The position numbers were made by a program, and so were the translations under genes. The notes under the pieces were generated by a model, which had not been told where the DNA came from, searched no databases, and saw nothing but the letters and a program-made list of their open reading frames with translations. Below are positions 34,226-43,218 of a stretch of DNA of 64,000 nucleotides, one piece after another. Each line of letters opens with the position of its first letter. Position 1 is the stretch's first letter. The stretch is from the NCBI RefSeq assembly GCF_900104175.1, contig NZ_FNIX01000012.1:1-64000 (forward strand), written 5' to 3'. Origin of the DNA: Lentzea jiangxiensis. Its GTDB lineage: Bacteria > Actinomycetota > Actinomycetes > Mycobacteriales > Pseudonocardiaceae.

Positions 34226-35203
34226 GTGCGGTACAAGATCCATATGCACGTGCTCGCCGCCCAGGACGCCTTCTTCCTCGCCCGCCGGACCCGCAAGGAC
34301 TCGCCGCACACCACGGCCGCCTACCAGCGGGATCTCGCCGGTGTGAACGCGCTCCTGGCCGAGACCCTCTCCTGCCCCGTCGAGGACCTGACCACCGCGC
34401 ACCTCAGCGGGTCGCACCTGCGGCAGGCCTTCGGGTCGTTCGCGGACACGCACGCCAAGAGCTCGGTGCTGCGGGCGTGGTCGACGTGGAACCAGTTCCT
34501 GACGTTCTGCGTGGCCGAGGACCTGATCGCCGGCAACCCGATGGGGGCGGTCGCCCGGCCGAAGACGCCGCCGCTGGTGCCGAAGCCGCTGCGGGGTGAG
34601 GACACGCCCGAGCAGTTGCTGACGGCCGCGGCGGAGGGGGCGCGGAAGGGGCGTGACCCGTGGCCGGAGCGGGACGTGCTGGTGATCGCGCTGGGGTTGG
34701 TGGCGGGGTTGCGCAGTGCGGAGATGCGGACGTTGACGCTGGCTTCGATCGTGGGGCGGGAGGGTGACCGGCGGTTGCACGTGAAGGGCAAGGGCAACCG
34801 GGACCGGTCGGTGCCGATCGAGCCGCCGATGGAGCGGATCGTGGAGGCGTACCTGAAGAGCTGCAAGCGGCGGTTTCCGCAGGGGCGGTTCGACCGGGAC
34901 AGCGCGTTGTTGCGGGATCGGCACGGTGAGCCGATCGGGCGGGGTGGGCTGGAGTACCTGGTGAAGTCGTGTTTTCGGTGGGCGGGGTTGCACGACCGGG
35001 TGCCGACGGGGGCGAACCTGCACGCGTTGCGGCACACGTTCGCGACGAGGCTGGCCGAGGACGGGGCGAGTGCGAGCGAGATCATGGCGTTGCTGGGGCA
35101 TGCGAGTCTGGCGACGAGTCAGAACTACATCGAGGCGACGGCGCGGGAGCGTCGGGCGGCGGTGGCGAGCAACAGGACGTATCGGGCTCTGAAGGACATG
35201 TAG
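34226..35203 (+). CDS. Xer-type tyrosine recombinase
   Basis: The 325-residue protein (GTG 34226; ATG 34244 is an alternative) has a SAM-like N-terminal domain (HTTAAYQRDLAGVNALLAET) and a full catalytic set: Arg163 (VAGLRSAEM), Lys189 (VKGKGNRDR), His266-x-x-Arg269 (NLHALRHTFA), His292 (LLGHASLATS) and Tyr301 (QNYIEA). Size and motifs fit XerC/XerD or a small element integrase. Its gene lies 500 bp from dif, which is unusual for the housekeeping xer genes and suggests a dif-exploiting element or a dedicated local recombinase. Confidence 0.9.
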   Translation: MRYKIHMHVLAAQDAFFLARRTRKDSPHTTAAYQRDLAGVNALLAETLSCPVEDLTTAHLSGSHLRQAFGSFADTHAKSSVLRAWSTWNQFLTFCVAEDLIAGNPMGAVARPKTPPLVPKPLRGEDTPEQLLTAAAEGARKGRDPWPERDVLVIALGLVAGLRSAEMRTLTLASIVGREGDRRLHVKGKGNRDRSVPIEPPMERIVEAYLKSCKRRFPQGRFDRDSALLRDRHGEPIGRGGLEYLVKSCFRWAGLHDRVPTGANLHALRHTFATRLAEDGASASEIMALLGHASLATSQNYIEATARERRAAVASNRTYRALKDM

Positions 35204-35330
35204 CTCGAGGGTCGTCCGGTGGGGTGCGGGACCGTGGGTGCGGTTGGTCGGGTCGGGGTCGCCCGGTTGCCGGGCAGGTGGGCCGAGTGGGTGACCTGGT
35301 GGTGCGGAAACCGCATTTCAGGGGTACCCA

Positions 35331-36158
35331 ATGAGAATGAGATCCGTGTGGCGTGGGGCCATCTCCTTCGGCTTGGTGACGATCGCCGTGCGCCTTTACA
35401 CGGCTGTCGAGGAGCACGACTTCCGGTTCAACCAGGTGCACCGGGAGGACGGCGGGCGCATCAAGTACAAGCGCGTTTGTTCGGTGTGCGGTGAAGAGGT
35501 CGAGTATTCGGACATCACCAAGGGCTACGAGCTGGACGACGGCCGGATGGTGATCATGGAGAACGAGGACTTCGAGAAGTTGCCGGTGAAGACCGACAAG
35601 TCGATCGACGTCCTGGAGTTCGTGCCGGTGGAGGAGATCGATCCGATCTACTTCCAGAAGACCTATTACCTGGAGCCGGACAAGGCGGCGGCGCGTCCGT
35701 ACGTGTTGCTCAGGGATGCGTTGGTGAAGACGGGTCAGCTGGCGGTCGTGAAGATCACGATCCGGCAGAAGGAGACGCTGGCGACGATCCGGGCGCGCGA
35801 TGACGTGTTGGTGATGCACACGATGTTGTGGCCGGACGAGATCCGCAGGGCGGAGTTCGACTTCCTGGATTCGGACGTGGAGGTGCGGCCGCAGGAGTTG
35901 AAGATGGCGACGTCGTTGGTGGAGTCGATGGCGGGTGACTTCGATCCGGAGACGTTCACCGATGACTACCGGGATGCTCTGGAGAAGGTGATCGCGGCGA
36001 AGGCGGAGGGTGCGGAGTTGCCCGAGCAGCCGGAGGCCGAGGACAAGGGTGATGTCATCGATTTGATGACGGCTCTGGAGCGCAGTGTGGAGAAGGCGAA
36101 GGCGGGGCGGAAGGGCGCGAAGAAGGCTGCTCCGAAGAAGAAGGCTTCGTCGGCGTAG
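35331..36158 (+). CDS. ku: Ku protein of bacterial non-homologous end joining
   Basis: The 275-residue protein opens MRMRSVWRGAISFGLVTIAV, the Ku core beginning, and has RVCSVCGEEVEYSDITKGYE and EFVPVEEIDPIYFQKTYYLE. The C-terminus is Lys-rich (KAGRKGAKKAAPKKKASSA), as in other actinobacterial Ku proteins, where such tails bind DNA. It forms homodimers that bind broken ends and recruit LigD. The ligase gene starts immediately after its stop codon, so the three NHEJ genes form one operon. Confidence 0.95.
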   Translation: MRMRSVWRGAISFGLVTIAVRLYTAVEEHDFRFNQVHREDGGRIKYKRVCSVCGEEVEYSDITKGYELDDGRMVIMENEDFEKLPVKTDKSIDVLEFVPVEEIDPIYFQKTYYLEPDKAAARPYVLLRDALVKTGQLAVVKITIRQKETLATIRARDDVLVMHTMLWPDEIRRAEFDFLDSDVEVRPQELKMATSLVESMAGDFDPETFTDDYRDALEKVIAAKAEGAELPEQPEAEDKGDVIDLMTALERSVEKAKAGRKGAKKAAPKKKASSA

Positions 36159-37604
36159 ATGGCCGGGCTCGACGAGTACCGGCGCAAGCGGGATCCGGGG
36201 CGGACTCCGGAGCCCGTGCCTGATGTTGCGGATGTGGTGCCGAGGGGCGGCAATGACACGTTCGTGATCCAGGAGCACCACGCGAGCAGTCTGCATTGGG
36301 ATGTGCGGCTGGAGCGTGACGGGGTGTTGGTGTCGTGGGCGGTGCCGAAGGGGTTGCCGCCGACGACTGATGTGGTGCGGCTGGCTGTGCACACCGAGGA
36401 TCACCCGTTGGAGTACGCCGAGTTCTCGGGTGAGATTCCGAGGGGTGAGTACGGCGGCGGTGAGATGTTCATCTGGGATCGCGGCCGGTACGAGACGGTG
36501 AAGTGGTCGGACCGCGAGGTCGATGTGGTGTTGCGCGGTCAGCGGGCCGTGGGTCAGTTCGTGTTCTTCCGGTCGGGTGGGGACGACAGGAACTGGATGG
36601 TGAAGCGGCGGCATGCCGCGGTGCGGCCGGACTGGCAGGTGTTGCCGGAGCAGGTCAAGCCGATGCTGGCGGTGCCGGGGCCTCTTCCGTCCGACGATGA
36701 CGACCAGTGGGCGTATGAGTTCAAGTGGGACGGGGTGCGGGCGGTCCTGCGGGTGGAGGGTGGCCGGGTGCAGGCGTGGTCGCGGTTGGGCAACGAGATC
36801 ACGGTGGCGTATCCGGAGTTGCAGGGTGTGGGTGAGCAGCTGGGGTCGACGGAGGCGTTGCTGGACGGGGAGATCGTGGCGTTGCGGGACGGGCGGCCGA
36901 GTTTCAGCGCGTTGCAGAACCGGATGCACGTGAGCAAGTCGGATGCGGCTCGGCGGGCGGCGCGGCAGTACCCGGTGACGTTGTTGTTGTTCGACCTGTT
37001 GCACCTGGATGGCACGTCGCTTCTGGGTTTGCCGTTTCGTCGGCGTCGTGAGTTGTTGCGGGGGTTGGAGCTGCGGGGGCCGCATTGGCTGACTCCCCCG
37101 TCGTACGACGAGGACGGGGCGTCGGTGCTGGCGGCGAGCCGGGAGCAGGGGCTCGAGGGGGTGGTGGCGAAGCGGCTGGATTCGGTGTACCAGCCGGGGG
37201 CGCGGTCGCCGGTGTGGCGCAAGATCACGGACCTGATGGCGCAGGAGGTGGTGATCGGCGGCTGGCGGATGGGTGAGGGCAAGCGGGCTGGGGTGATCGG
37301 CGCGTTGTTGCTGGGTATTCCGCAGGACGGCGGGTTGGCGTTCGCGGGTTCGGTGGGTACCGGGTTCAACGACGCGGAGCTGGCGGTGCTGACGCCGCGG
37401 TTGGAGGCGTTGGCGCGGCGGTCGTCGCCGTTCGTGACGGAGATGCCGAGGGAGAGGTCGAGGGGCGCCAGGTGGGTGGAGCCGGAGCTGGTGGCGGAGG
37501 TGGTGTTCCGGCAGTGGACACCGGACGGGCGGATGCGGTTCCCGGCGTGGCGGGGGTTGCGGCCGGACAAGTCTCCCGGGGAGGTGCGGCGGGATGAGCG
37601 GTGA
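36159..37604 (+). CDS. ligD: LigD subunit: 3'-phosphoesterase plus ATP-dependent DNA ligase
   Basis: The 481-residue protein carries an N-terminal phosphoesterase domain (HHASSLHWDVRLERDGVLVS; EFSGEIPRGEYGGGEM, to about residue 150). The ligase core follows, with the nucleotidyl-transfer Lys in YEFKWDGVRA, then LDGEIVAL, EGVVAKRLDS and WRKIT. The OB domain contains GFNDAELAVLTPRLEAL. The polymerase domain found in three-domain LigD (as in Mycobacterium) is encoded by the next gene instead. The start ATG follows the Ku stop TAG directly. Confidence 0.95.
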   Translation: MAGLDEYRRKRDPGRTPEPVPDVADVVPRGGNDTFVIQEHHASSLHWDVRLERDGVLVSWAVPKGLPPTTDVVRLAVHTEDHPLEYAEFSGEIPRGEYGGGEMFIWDRGRYETVKWSDREVDVVLRGQRAVGQFVFFRSGGDDRNWMVKRRHAAVRPDWQVLPEQVKPMLAVPGPLPSDDDDQWAYEFKWDGVRAVLRVEGGRVQAWSRLGNEITVAYPELQGVGEQLGSTEALLDGEIVALRDGRPSFSALQNRMHVSKSDAARRAARQYPVTLLLFDLLHLDGTSLLGLPFRRRRELLRGLELRGPHWLTPPSYDEDGASVLAASREQGLEGVVAKRLDSVYQPGARSPVWRKITDLMAQEVVIGGWRMGEGKRAGVIGALLLGIPQDGGLAFAGSVGTGFNDAELAVLTPRLEALARRSSPFVTEMPRERSRGARWVEPELVAEVVFRQWTPDGRMRFPAWRGLRPDKSPGEVRRDER

Positions 37605-38478
37605 GGTGTCGAAAGAGGTCGTGGTGCGGGTGGAGGACCGGGTGGTGAAGCTGACGAACCTGGACAAGGTGCTGTATCCGGGGTTCGGGTTCACCAAGGG
37701 TGAGGTGATCGACTACTACACGCGGATCGCGCCGGTGCTGTTGCCTCATTTGAAGGATCGTCCGGTGACGTTGAAGCGGTATCCGAACGGTGTGGACGGG
37801 AAGTGGTTCTTCGAGAAGAACGCGCCGGAGCACCGTCCGGAGTGGGTGCGGACGGTGCGGCTGGAGTCGCCGGGTAGTGCGAAGGGCAACGAGACGGTCA
37901 ACTACGTGATGGTGGACGAGTTGGCGACGTTGGTGTGGCTGGCGAACTTGGCGGCGTTGGAGTTGCACGTGCCGCAGTGGACGGTGGGGCCGCGTGGGGG
38001 CAAGCGGGATCCGGATCTGCTGGTGTTCGACCTGGATCCGGGTGCGCCGGCGACGGTCGTGGAGTGTGCGCGGGTGGCGGAGCGGATTCGGGTGGTGCTC
38101 GACGACGACGGGGTGGACTCGTGGGTGAAGACGTCGGGGAACAAGGGGATGCAGGTGTACGCGTACGCGCCGGCGAAGGACACGTCGGAGTACGCGAGGG
38201 CGGTGGCGGTGCGGTTGTCGAGGGAGATGCCGGAGTCGGTGGTGTCGACGATGGCGAAGGCGCAGCGTCCGGGGAGGGTGTTGATCGACTGGTCGCAGAA
38301 CAACCCGGCGAAGACGACGGTGGCGCCGTATTCGTTGCGGGCTCGTGAGCGGCCGGCGGTGTCGACGCCGGTGACGTGGGACGAGGTCGAGGAGTGCGAG
38401 GTCGTGGAGGATTTGTTGTTCACGGCGGATGAGGTTTTGGAGCGGGTCGGGGTTGCCGGGGACCTGTTCGGGAGTTGA
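37594..38478 (+). CDS. ligD: LigD polymerase (primase-polymerase) subunit
   Basis: The 294-residue AEP-type polymerase has KLTNLDKVLYPGFGFTKGEV, then FFEKNAPEHRPEWVR and the metal-binding DLLVFDLDPG. The block DSWVKTSGNKGMQVYAYA contains the conserved SGNKG-type motif. It fills gaps and adds nucleotides during end joining. It overlaps the ligase gene by 11 bp, so translation is probably coupled. Confidence 0.95.
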   Translation: MSGEVSKEVVVRVEDRVVKLTNLDKVLYPGFGFTKGEVIDYYTRIAPVLLPHLKDRPVTLKRYPNGVDGKWFFEKNAPEHRPEWVRTVRLESPGSAKGNETVNYVMVDELATLVWLANLAALELHVPQWTVGPRGGKRDPDLLVFDLDPGAPATVVECARVAERIRVVLDDDGVDSWVKTSGNKGMQVYAYAPAKDTSEYARAVAVRLSREMPESVVSTMAKAQRPGRVLIDWSQNNPAKTTVAPYSLRARERPAVSTPVTWDEVEECEVVEDLLFTADEVLERVGVAGDLFGS

Positions 38479-38491
38479 CGTCGAGGGCGGG

Positions 38492-39463
38492 TCACTGCGG
38501 GGGCGTTGGGCTGAAGCGGCGGCGGTAGTCCGACGGGGTGAGGCCGGTTTCGCGGCGCAGGACGGCGCGGAGGTTGGCGGTGGTGCCGAGGCCGGTGCGG
38601 CGGGCGACGACGTCGAGGCGCCTCTCCCCCAGTTCGATCAGGCGGCGGGCCAGTGTGACGCGTTCGCCGGTGAGCCACGCGAGGGGTGTGGTGCCCAGTT
38701 GTGCCTGGAAGCGGCGGTGCAGGGTGGCGGGGCTGACGGCGGCGCGGGCGGCCAGTGCGGTGACGGTGAGCGGGGTGTCGAGGTGGTGCTGGGCCCAGGC
38801 GAGGACGGGGGCGAGGGACTCGTCGGGCAGGTCGGGGACGGGGCGTTCGACGAACTGGCGCTGGCCTCCGTCGCGGTGGGCGGCGAAGACGAGGCGGCGG
38901 CTGACGGAGTGGGCGGTTTGGGCGCCGTGGTCGCGGCGCACGAGGTGCAGGCCGAGGTCGAGGGCGGCGGCGCTGCCGGCGGAGGTGAGGATGTCGCCGT
39001 CGTCGACGAAGAGGACGTCGGGTTCGAGGTGCACGTGCGGGAAGCGGGTGCGGAACTCGCCGGTCCACTGCCAGTGGGCGGTGGCGCGGCGGCCGTCGAG
39101 GACGCCTGCTTCGGCGAGGATGAAGGCGCCGCTGCAGAAGCCGACGAGGCGGGCTCGGCGGGCGTGGGCGCGGCGGATGGTGTCGAGGACGTCGGGGCGG
39201 CGGGGTGTGGCGATGTCGGGGCGGTTGGGGACGATGAGGGTGTCGGCGGTGTCGGCGATGGCGAGGTCGGCGACGCCGGTGAGGGTGAAGAAGCCGTCGC
39301 GCATGAGCGTGTGCGGGTCGGGTGAGCAGAGGCGGAAGTCGTAGAGCCGGCCGCCGAGTTCGGGGCGGTGCAGGCCGAAGATCTCGGTGGCGCAGCCGAG
39401 TTCGAACGGGTTGGAGTTCTCGTCGACGATCACCACGACGCGGTGCGAGGATTCTTGCGGCAT
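38492..39463 (-). CDS. GlxA-type AraC-family regulator with DJ-1/PfpI domain
   Basis: Residues 1-200 are a DJ-1/PfpI-like domain (VVVIVDENSNPFELGCATEI; RLVGFCSGAFILAEAGVLDG with the elbow Cys). Residues 225-320 are an AraC HTH pair (LDTPLTVTALAARAAVSPAT, then LHRRFQAQLGTTPLAWL). The whole is 323 residues, normal for the group. The divergent cupin gene begins 53 bp away and is the likely target. Confidence 0.9.
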   Translation of the reverse strand: MPQESSHRVVVIVDENSNPFELGCATEIFGLHRPELGGRLYDFRLCSPDPHTLMRDGFFTLTGVADLAIADTADTLIVPNRPDIATPRRPDVLDTIRRAHARRARLVGFCSGAFILAEAGVLDGRRATAHWQWTGEFRTRFPHVHLEPDVLFVDDGDILTSAGSAAALDLGLHLVRRDHGAQTAHSVSRRLVFAAHRDGGQRQFVERPVPDLPDESLAPVLAWAQHHLDTPLTVTALAARAAVSPATLHRRFQAQLGTTPLAWLTGERVTLARRLIELGERRLDVVARRTGLGTTANLRAVLRRETGLTPSDYRRRFSPTPPQ

Positions 39464-39516
39464 GTGCGATTCCTAGCACTCACGGTCGTGTGGTGGCATG
39501 CGCGAGGCTCGTTTGC

Positions 39517-39900
39517 ATGAATCCCATCGCTTTGGATGACGCCTTTGCTTCGTTCGACGTCCTGTGGAGTCCTCGGATCGTCGCGCGTGTCAACGACTAC
39601 GACGTGCGGATCGCGAAGGTCGAGGGTGAGCACGTGTGGCACGTGCACGACCACACCGACGAGTTCTTCCTGGTGTTGCGCGGCGAGTTGCAGATCGTGC
39701 TGCGCGAGGAGTCCGGGGAGCGCACGGTCGTGCTGCCGCGGGGCGCGGTGTTCACCGTGCCCCGCGGGACCTACCACAAGCCGGTCTCCCCCGGTGGTGC
39801 GTCGATCCTGATGTTCGAGCCGTCGGGGACGTTGACGGTCGGTGACCGCCACGACGAGGTTCCCGGCCACGTGGAGGCGACGACGGGGCACGTGTTGTGA
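39517..39900 (+). CDS. Single-domain cupin protein
   Basis: The 127-residue protein starts at ATG 39517. The cupin motif 1 appears as HVWHVHDHTDEFFLVLRGEL, with two His and a Glu for metal binding, and motif 2 as LPRGAVFTVPRGTYHKP. The role is unknown; small cupins bind metals and often act on sugars or small acids. The gene is divergent from a GlxA-like regulator. Confidence 0.88.
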   Translation: MNPIALDDAFASFDVLWSPRIVARVNDYDVRIAKVEGEHVWHVHDHTDEFFLVLRGELQIVLREESGERTVVLPRGAVFTVPRGTYHKPVSPGGASILMFEPSGTLTVGDRHDEVPGHVEATTGHVL

Positions 39901-40040
39901 CGCCGGGCAGGCCAGGCGGCAGGGTTGGCAGGACGATCTCCTGGACGGGCCGGTGTGCGGACGCGGACGGCGTTCTGGACCAGCTGGCCCTTGGATCCGG
40001 CAGCTGGGTCCGGCAGCGGTCTCGTTGAGGTGCACGGTCG

Positions 40041-40847
40041 CTACGCCGGGGATGCGTCGACCGTCGCGGCAACGCGCCTTGCTGGCGTTGCCGGTGCGGG
40101 CACAGCGCAACCGGGTAACCGAGCATGCCGTGCGCGCGGAACTCGCCTCCTTGGGCGTGCCCTGAGCCGCCGCCACCACAGCCACGGCGGCAGCCGGTGG
40201 TGCGTGACGAACGTCCACAGGTCGTCCTCGGCGACGTCGTGGGGATGGTGGCGCAGCACCTGCAGGCATTCCCGCGACACCACGCCGTGCAGCCGCGCGA
40301 CGTGTGCCAGCGCCGTCGCGCCCTGTGCGCGCACCTCGAGGCGGTTGTGGTCCAGCGCCCGCGCCACGCGGGGCAGCACGGTCCACGGGTCGGGGTGCGA
40401 CAGGGCCAGGCCGATCACCGCCACCCCGGCCAGGTCCTCGTCGCGGTCGAGCGCCGCGTCGACGTCCTCGGGGCGCGCGGTGCCCATCACCGCGGCGTGG
40501 TCGTGCCAGTTCACGCCTTCACCCCGCTGTGCGCGGTCCAGCAGGAACCGCCGGCGTCCGTCGGAGCGTTCACCGGTGCCCGCCCAGTCCGCGGCCAGGT
40601 AACGCCACACGGCGGTGGTGTCGGCGCGGGTGGTCGCGGCGAGCACCCGGCACAGCGCCAGCGCGTGCGCGGCATCGGTGGCCCCGGCGAGCTCCCCCAG
40701 CACTCCGGGCGGGCGGCCCAGGTCGTGCCACGCCAGCGCCGCCAGTGCCGCCGCCGTGGCGGCGTCCACCCAGCCGTCCGCGCCGCCCCGGCCGATCTCG
40801 GCGGGCGTGAGCGAGGCCCGGTACCGGGCGTGTCCGGCCGGGATCAC
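40041..40847 (-). CDS. HEAT-like helical protein coupled to the peptide transporter ATPase
   Basis: GTG 40847 shares its bases with the TGA of the ATPase gene (GTGA). The protein is 268 residues by frame. Helical blocks include ALAWHDLGRPPGVLGELAGA and RNRLEVRAQGATALAHVARL-like repeats (DHNRLEVRAQGATALAHVA). The segment DDLWTFVTHHRLPPWLWWRR near residue 220 probably lies close to the true end; the following Arg/Pro-rich 45 residues may be read-through. The function is unknown. The overlap shows it is the last gene of the transporter operon. Confidence 0.55.
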   Translation of the reverse strand: MIPAGHARYRASLTPAEIGRGGADGWVDAATAAALAALAWHDLGRPPGVLGELAGATDAAHALALCRVLAATTRADTTAVWRYLAADWAGTGERSDGRRRFLLDRAQRGEGVNWHDHAAVMGTARPEDVDAALDRDEDLAGVAVIGLALSHPDPWTVLPRVARALDHNRLEVRAQGATALAHVARLHGVVSRECLQVLRHHPHDVAEDDLWTFVTHHRLPPWLWWRRLRARPRRRVPRARHARLPGCAVPAPATPARRVAATVDASPA

Positions 40848-42394
40848 CCGGTGGCCGGCGGCCCGAGCACCGGCACCGCGGCCAGCAGGGCGCGGGTGTA
40901 GTCGTGGGCGGGGGTGAGGAGGACTTCTTCGGCTGGGCCTTGTTCCACGATGTTCCCCTGGTGCATCACCGCGACCCGGTCGGCGATCTGCCACGCCAGC
41001 CCTAGGTCGTGCGTGATGAGCAATGATGCAAGGCCCAGTTCGCGGCGCAACCGCAGCAGCAGCGCCACGACCTCCCCGCGCACGGAGGCGTCCAGCGACG
41101 CGACGGGCTCGTCGGCCACCAGCAGACGCGGTCGCAGCACCAGCGCCCCGGCGATCACCACCCGCTGCTGCTGGCCCCCGGACAGCTCGTGCGGCAGCGA
41201 CCGCAGGTACAGGCTCGCCGGGCGCAGCTCGGCCCGTTCCACAGCGGCCGTGACCAGCGCTTCCTCGTCCTCGCGCAGCCCGTGCACCCGCAGGCCCTCC
41301 GCGACCGCCTCGAACACCGTGTGCCGCGGGTTGAGCGCGCTGGAAGGGTCTTGCAGCACCAGCTGGACCTGGCGCCGGAACGCCTTGAGCGCCCTGCCTC
41401 CGCGCGGCACCTCCGCCCCGTCGAAGATCACCCGACCGGAGGACGGCCGGCGCAGTCCCATGATGGTTCGGGCGAGTGTCGTCTTGCCGGAGCCGGACTG
41501 CCCGACCAGCGCCACGACCTCCCCGTGCCCGACGGTCAGGTCCACCCCGTCGACCGCGCGCGTGCGGCCGTAGTCGACCACGAGGTCCCGCACCCGCAGC
41601 AGCGGCTCCGGTGCCGGCCGGGGTTCGGCCCAGCGGTGCCTCCGGTCGCCGATGACCGGGAACGCGGCCGTCAGCGCCGCGGTGTGCGGGTGGCGCGGGT
41701 TCGCGACCACCTCTCGCGTGCGGCCGCGTTCCACCAGCCGGCCGTGCTGCATCACCGCGAGGTCCTCGCACGTCTGCGCGAGCACCGACAGGTCGTGGCT
41801 GATCATCAGCAGTGCCAGGTCCCGCTCGGCCACCAGCCTCGTCATCAGCGCCAGCACCTGCGCCTGCACGACGACGTCCAGCGCGGTGGTCGGTTCGTCG
41901 GCGATCACCAGCCGCGGCCCGCACGCCAGCGCCATCGCGATCATCACGCGCTGCTTCTGCCCGCCCGACAGCTCGTGCGGGTACGCCCGTGCCTTGTGAC
42001 GTGGCAGCTCCACCTGCTCGAGCAGTTCGGCCACGCTGCCGGGCGTGCCGTGCAGGCGCATCGGTTCGGCGATCTGCTCGCCCACGCGCCGCACCGGGTT
42101 GAGCGCGTGCATCGCCCCCTGGAACACCACCGACGCCGATGCCCACCGCACCGCCCGCAGCCGGCCCCACGACATCGTCCGCACGTCCTCGCCGTCGAGC
42201 AGCACCTGCCCGTCGACCCGTGCCGTCCTGGGCAGCAGCCGCAGCACCGACATCGCCACCGTCGACTTGCCCGACCCCGACTCACCCGCCAGCCCGAGCG
42301 TCCGCCCCGGCGCCAGCGCCAGGTCCACGTCGTCGACGACGCGTTTCTGTCCGTAGTGGACAGTGAGGTTCCTCAGCTCCAGCACCGGCTTCAC
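40844..42394 (-). CDS. Oligopeptide ABC transporter, fused double ATPase
   Basis: The 516-residue protein contains two complete ATPase domains. First: Walker A GESGSGKST, signature LSGGQKQR, Walker B LVIADEPT. Second: Walker A GQSGSGKTT, signature LSGGQQQR, Walker B LLVADEPV. This DppD-DppF type fusion powers uptake of di- and oligopeptides. GTG 42394 is used; it overlaps the permease stop (GTGA). A longer frame upstream is a shadow. Confidence 0.93.
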   Translation of the reverse strand: MKPVLELRNLTVHYGQKRVVDDVDLALAPGRTLGLAGESGSGKSTVAMSVLRLLPRTARVDGQVLLDGEDVRTMSWGRLRAVRWASASVVFQGAMHALNPVRRVGEQIAEPMRLHGTPGSVAELLEQVELPRHKARAYPHELSGGQKQRVMIAMALACGPRLVIADEPTTALDVVVQAQVLALMTRLVAERDLALLMISHDLSVLAQTCEDLAVMQHGRLVERGRTREVVANPRHPHTAALTAAFPVIGDRRHRWAEPRPAPEPLLRVRDLVVDYGRTRAVDGVDLTVGHGEVVALVGQSGSGKTTLARTIMGLRRPSSGRVIFDGAEVPRGGRALKAFRRQVQLVLQDPSSALNPRHTVFEAVAEGLRVHGLREDEEALVTAAVERAELRPASLYLRSLPHELSGGQQQRVVIAGALVLRPRLLVADEPVASLDASVRGEVVALLLRLRRELGLASLLITHDLGLAWQIADRVAVMHQGNIVEQGPAEEVLLTPAHDYTRALLAAVPVLGPPATG

Positions 42395-43218
42395 CTCTTC
42401 GGCGTCACGACGGCTTCGAGCGCGCGCCCCACGAGCGTGAACGCCAGCACCACGGCCACGATCGCCAGCCCCGGCGGCAGCAGGAACCACCACGCCCCCT
42501 GCGGCACCGCCCCGTGCAGCTGCGCCTGGTGCAGCATCGCGCCCCACGAGATCCGCGCCGGGTCACCCAGCCCCAGAAACGCCAGCGTCGACTCCGCCAC
42601 GATCGCCGACGCCACCGCCAGCGTCGCGTTGACCAGCACCAGCGGCACCACCGACGGCAGCACGTGCCGCGCGATCACGTGCGCGTGACCGCCGCCCAGC
42701 GCCCGTGCGCGTTCCACGAACGGACGGGCCTCGATCGTCAGCGTCTGCGCCCGCACCATCCGCGCCGTCGACGGCCAGCTGGTCAGGCCGATCGCGAGGA
42801 TGATCGTGCCCAGGCCGCGCGGCAGCACCGTCGACAACGCGATCGCCAGCACCAGCGCGGGCAGCACCAGGAAGAAGTCCGTCACCCGCAGCAACACCCC
42901 CGCCGGCAGGCCGCCGAAGTGACCGCTCACGACTCCCACGGCCGTGCCGATGCCCACCGCCAGCACCGCCGCCGTCAGCCCCACGAACAACGACGTCCCC
43001 GCCCCCTGGGCCAGCAGCAGCGCCACCGACCGGCCGGTGTGGTCGGTGCCCAGCCAGTGCCGCGCGTCCGGCGCCTGCCACGCCGCCGCCGTCACCCGCG
43101 TGACGTCCAGCGACCCCGGGTCGATCAGCAGCGGCGCGACGACGGCGACGACCGCCGCCACGGCCAGCACCGCCGCGCCCGCCACCCCCGTGCGGTGCGT
43201 GAGGAACTTGCTGCTCAT
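42391..43218 (-). CDS. Oligopeptide ABC transporter permease (DppC type)
   Basis: The 275-residue membrane protein starts at ATG 43218 (MSSKFLTHRTGVAGAAVLAV). It has the N-terminal HWLGTDHTGRSVALLLAQGA typical of DppC/OppC and the cytoplasmic EAA-like loop FVERARALGGGHAHVIARHV then LPSV, which docks on the ATPase. Its start overlaps the partner permease stop (ATGA). Confidence 0.93.
   Translation of the reverse strand: MSSKFLTHRTGVAGAAVLAVAAVVAVVAPLLIDPGSLDVTRVTAAAWQAPDARHWLGTDHTGRSVALLLAQGAGTSLFVGLTAAVLAVGIGTAVGVVSGHFGGLPAGVLLRVTDFFLVLPALVLAIALSTVLPRGLGTIILAIGLTSWPSTARMVRAQTLTIEARPFVERARALGGGHAHVIARHVLPSVVPLVLVNATLAVASAIVAESTLAFLGLGDPARISWGAMLHQAQLHGAVPQGAWWFLLPPGLAIVAVVLAFTLVGRALEAVVTPKR

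Noticed and set aside
39842..40165. Plus-strand frame after the cupin gene ending RNRVTEHAVRAELASLGVP
   Set aside because: The end looks like a protein tail, but the rest is Arg-rich, it overlaps the helical-repeat gene on the other strand, and no family is seen.
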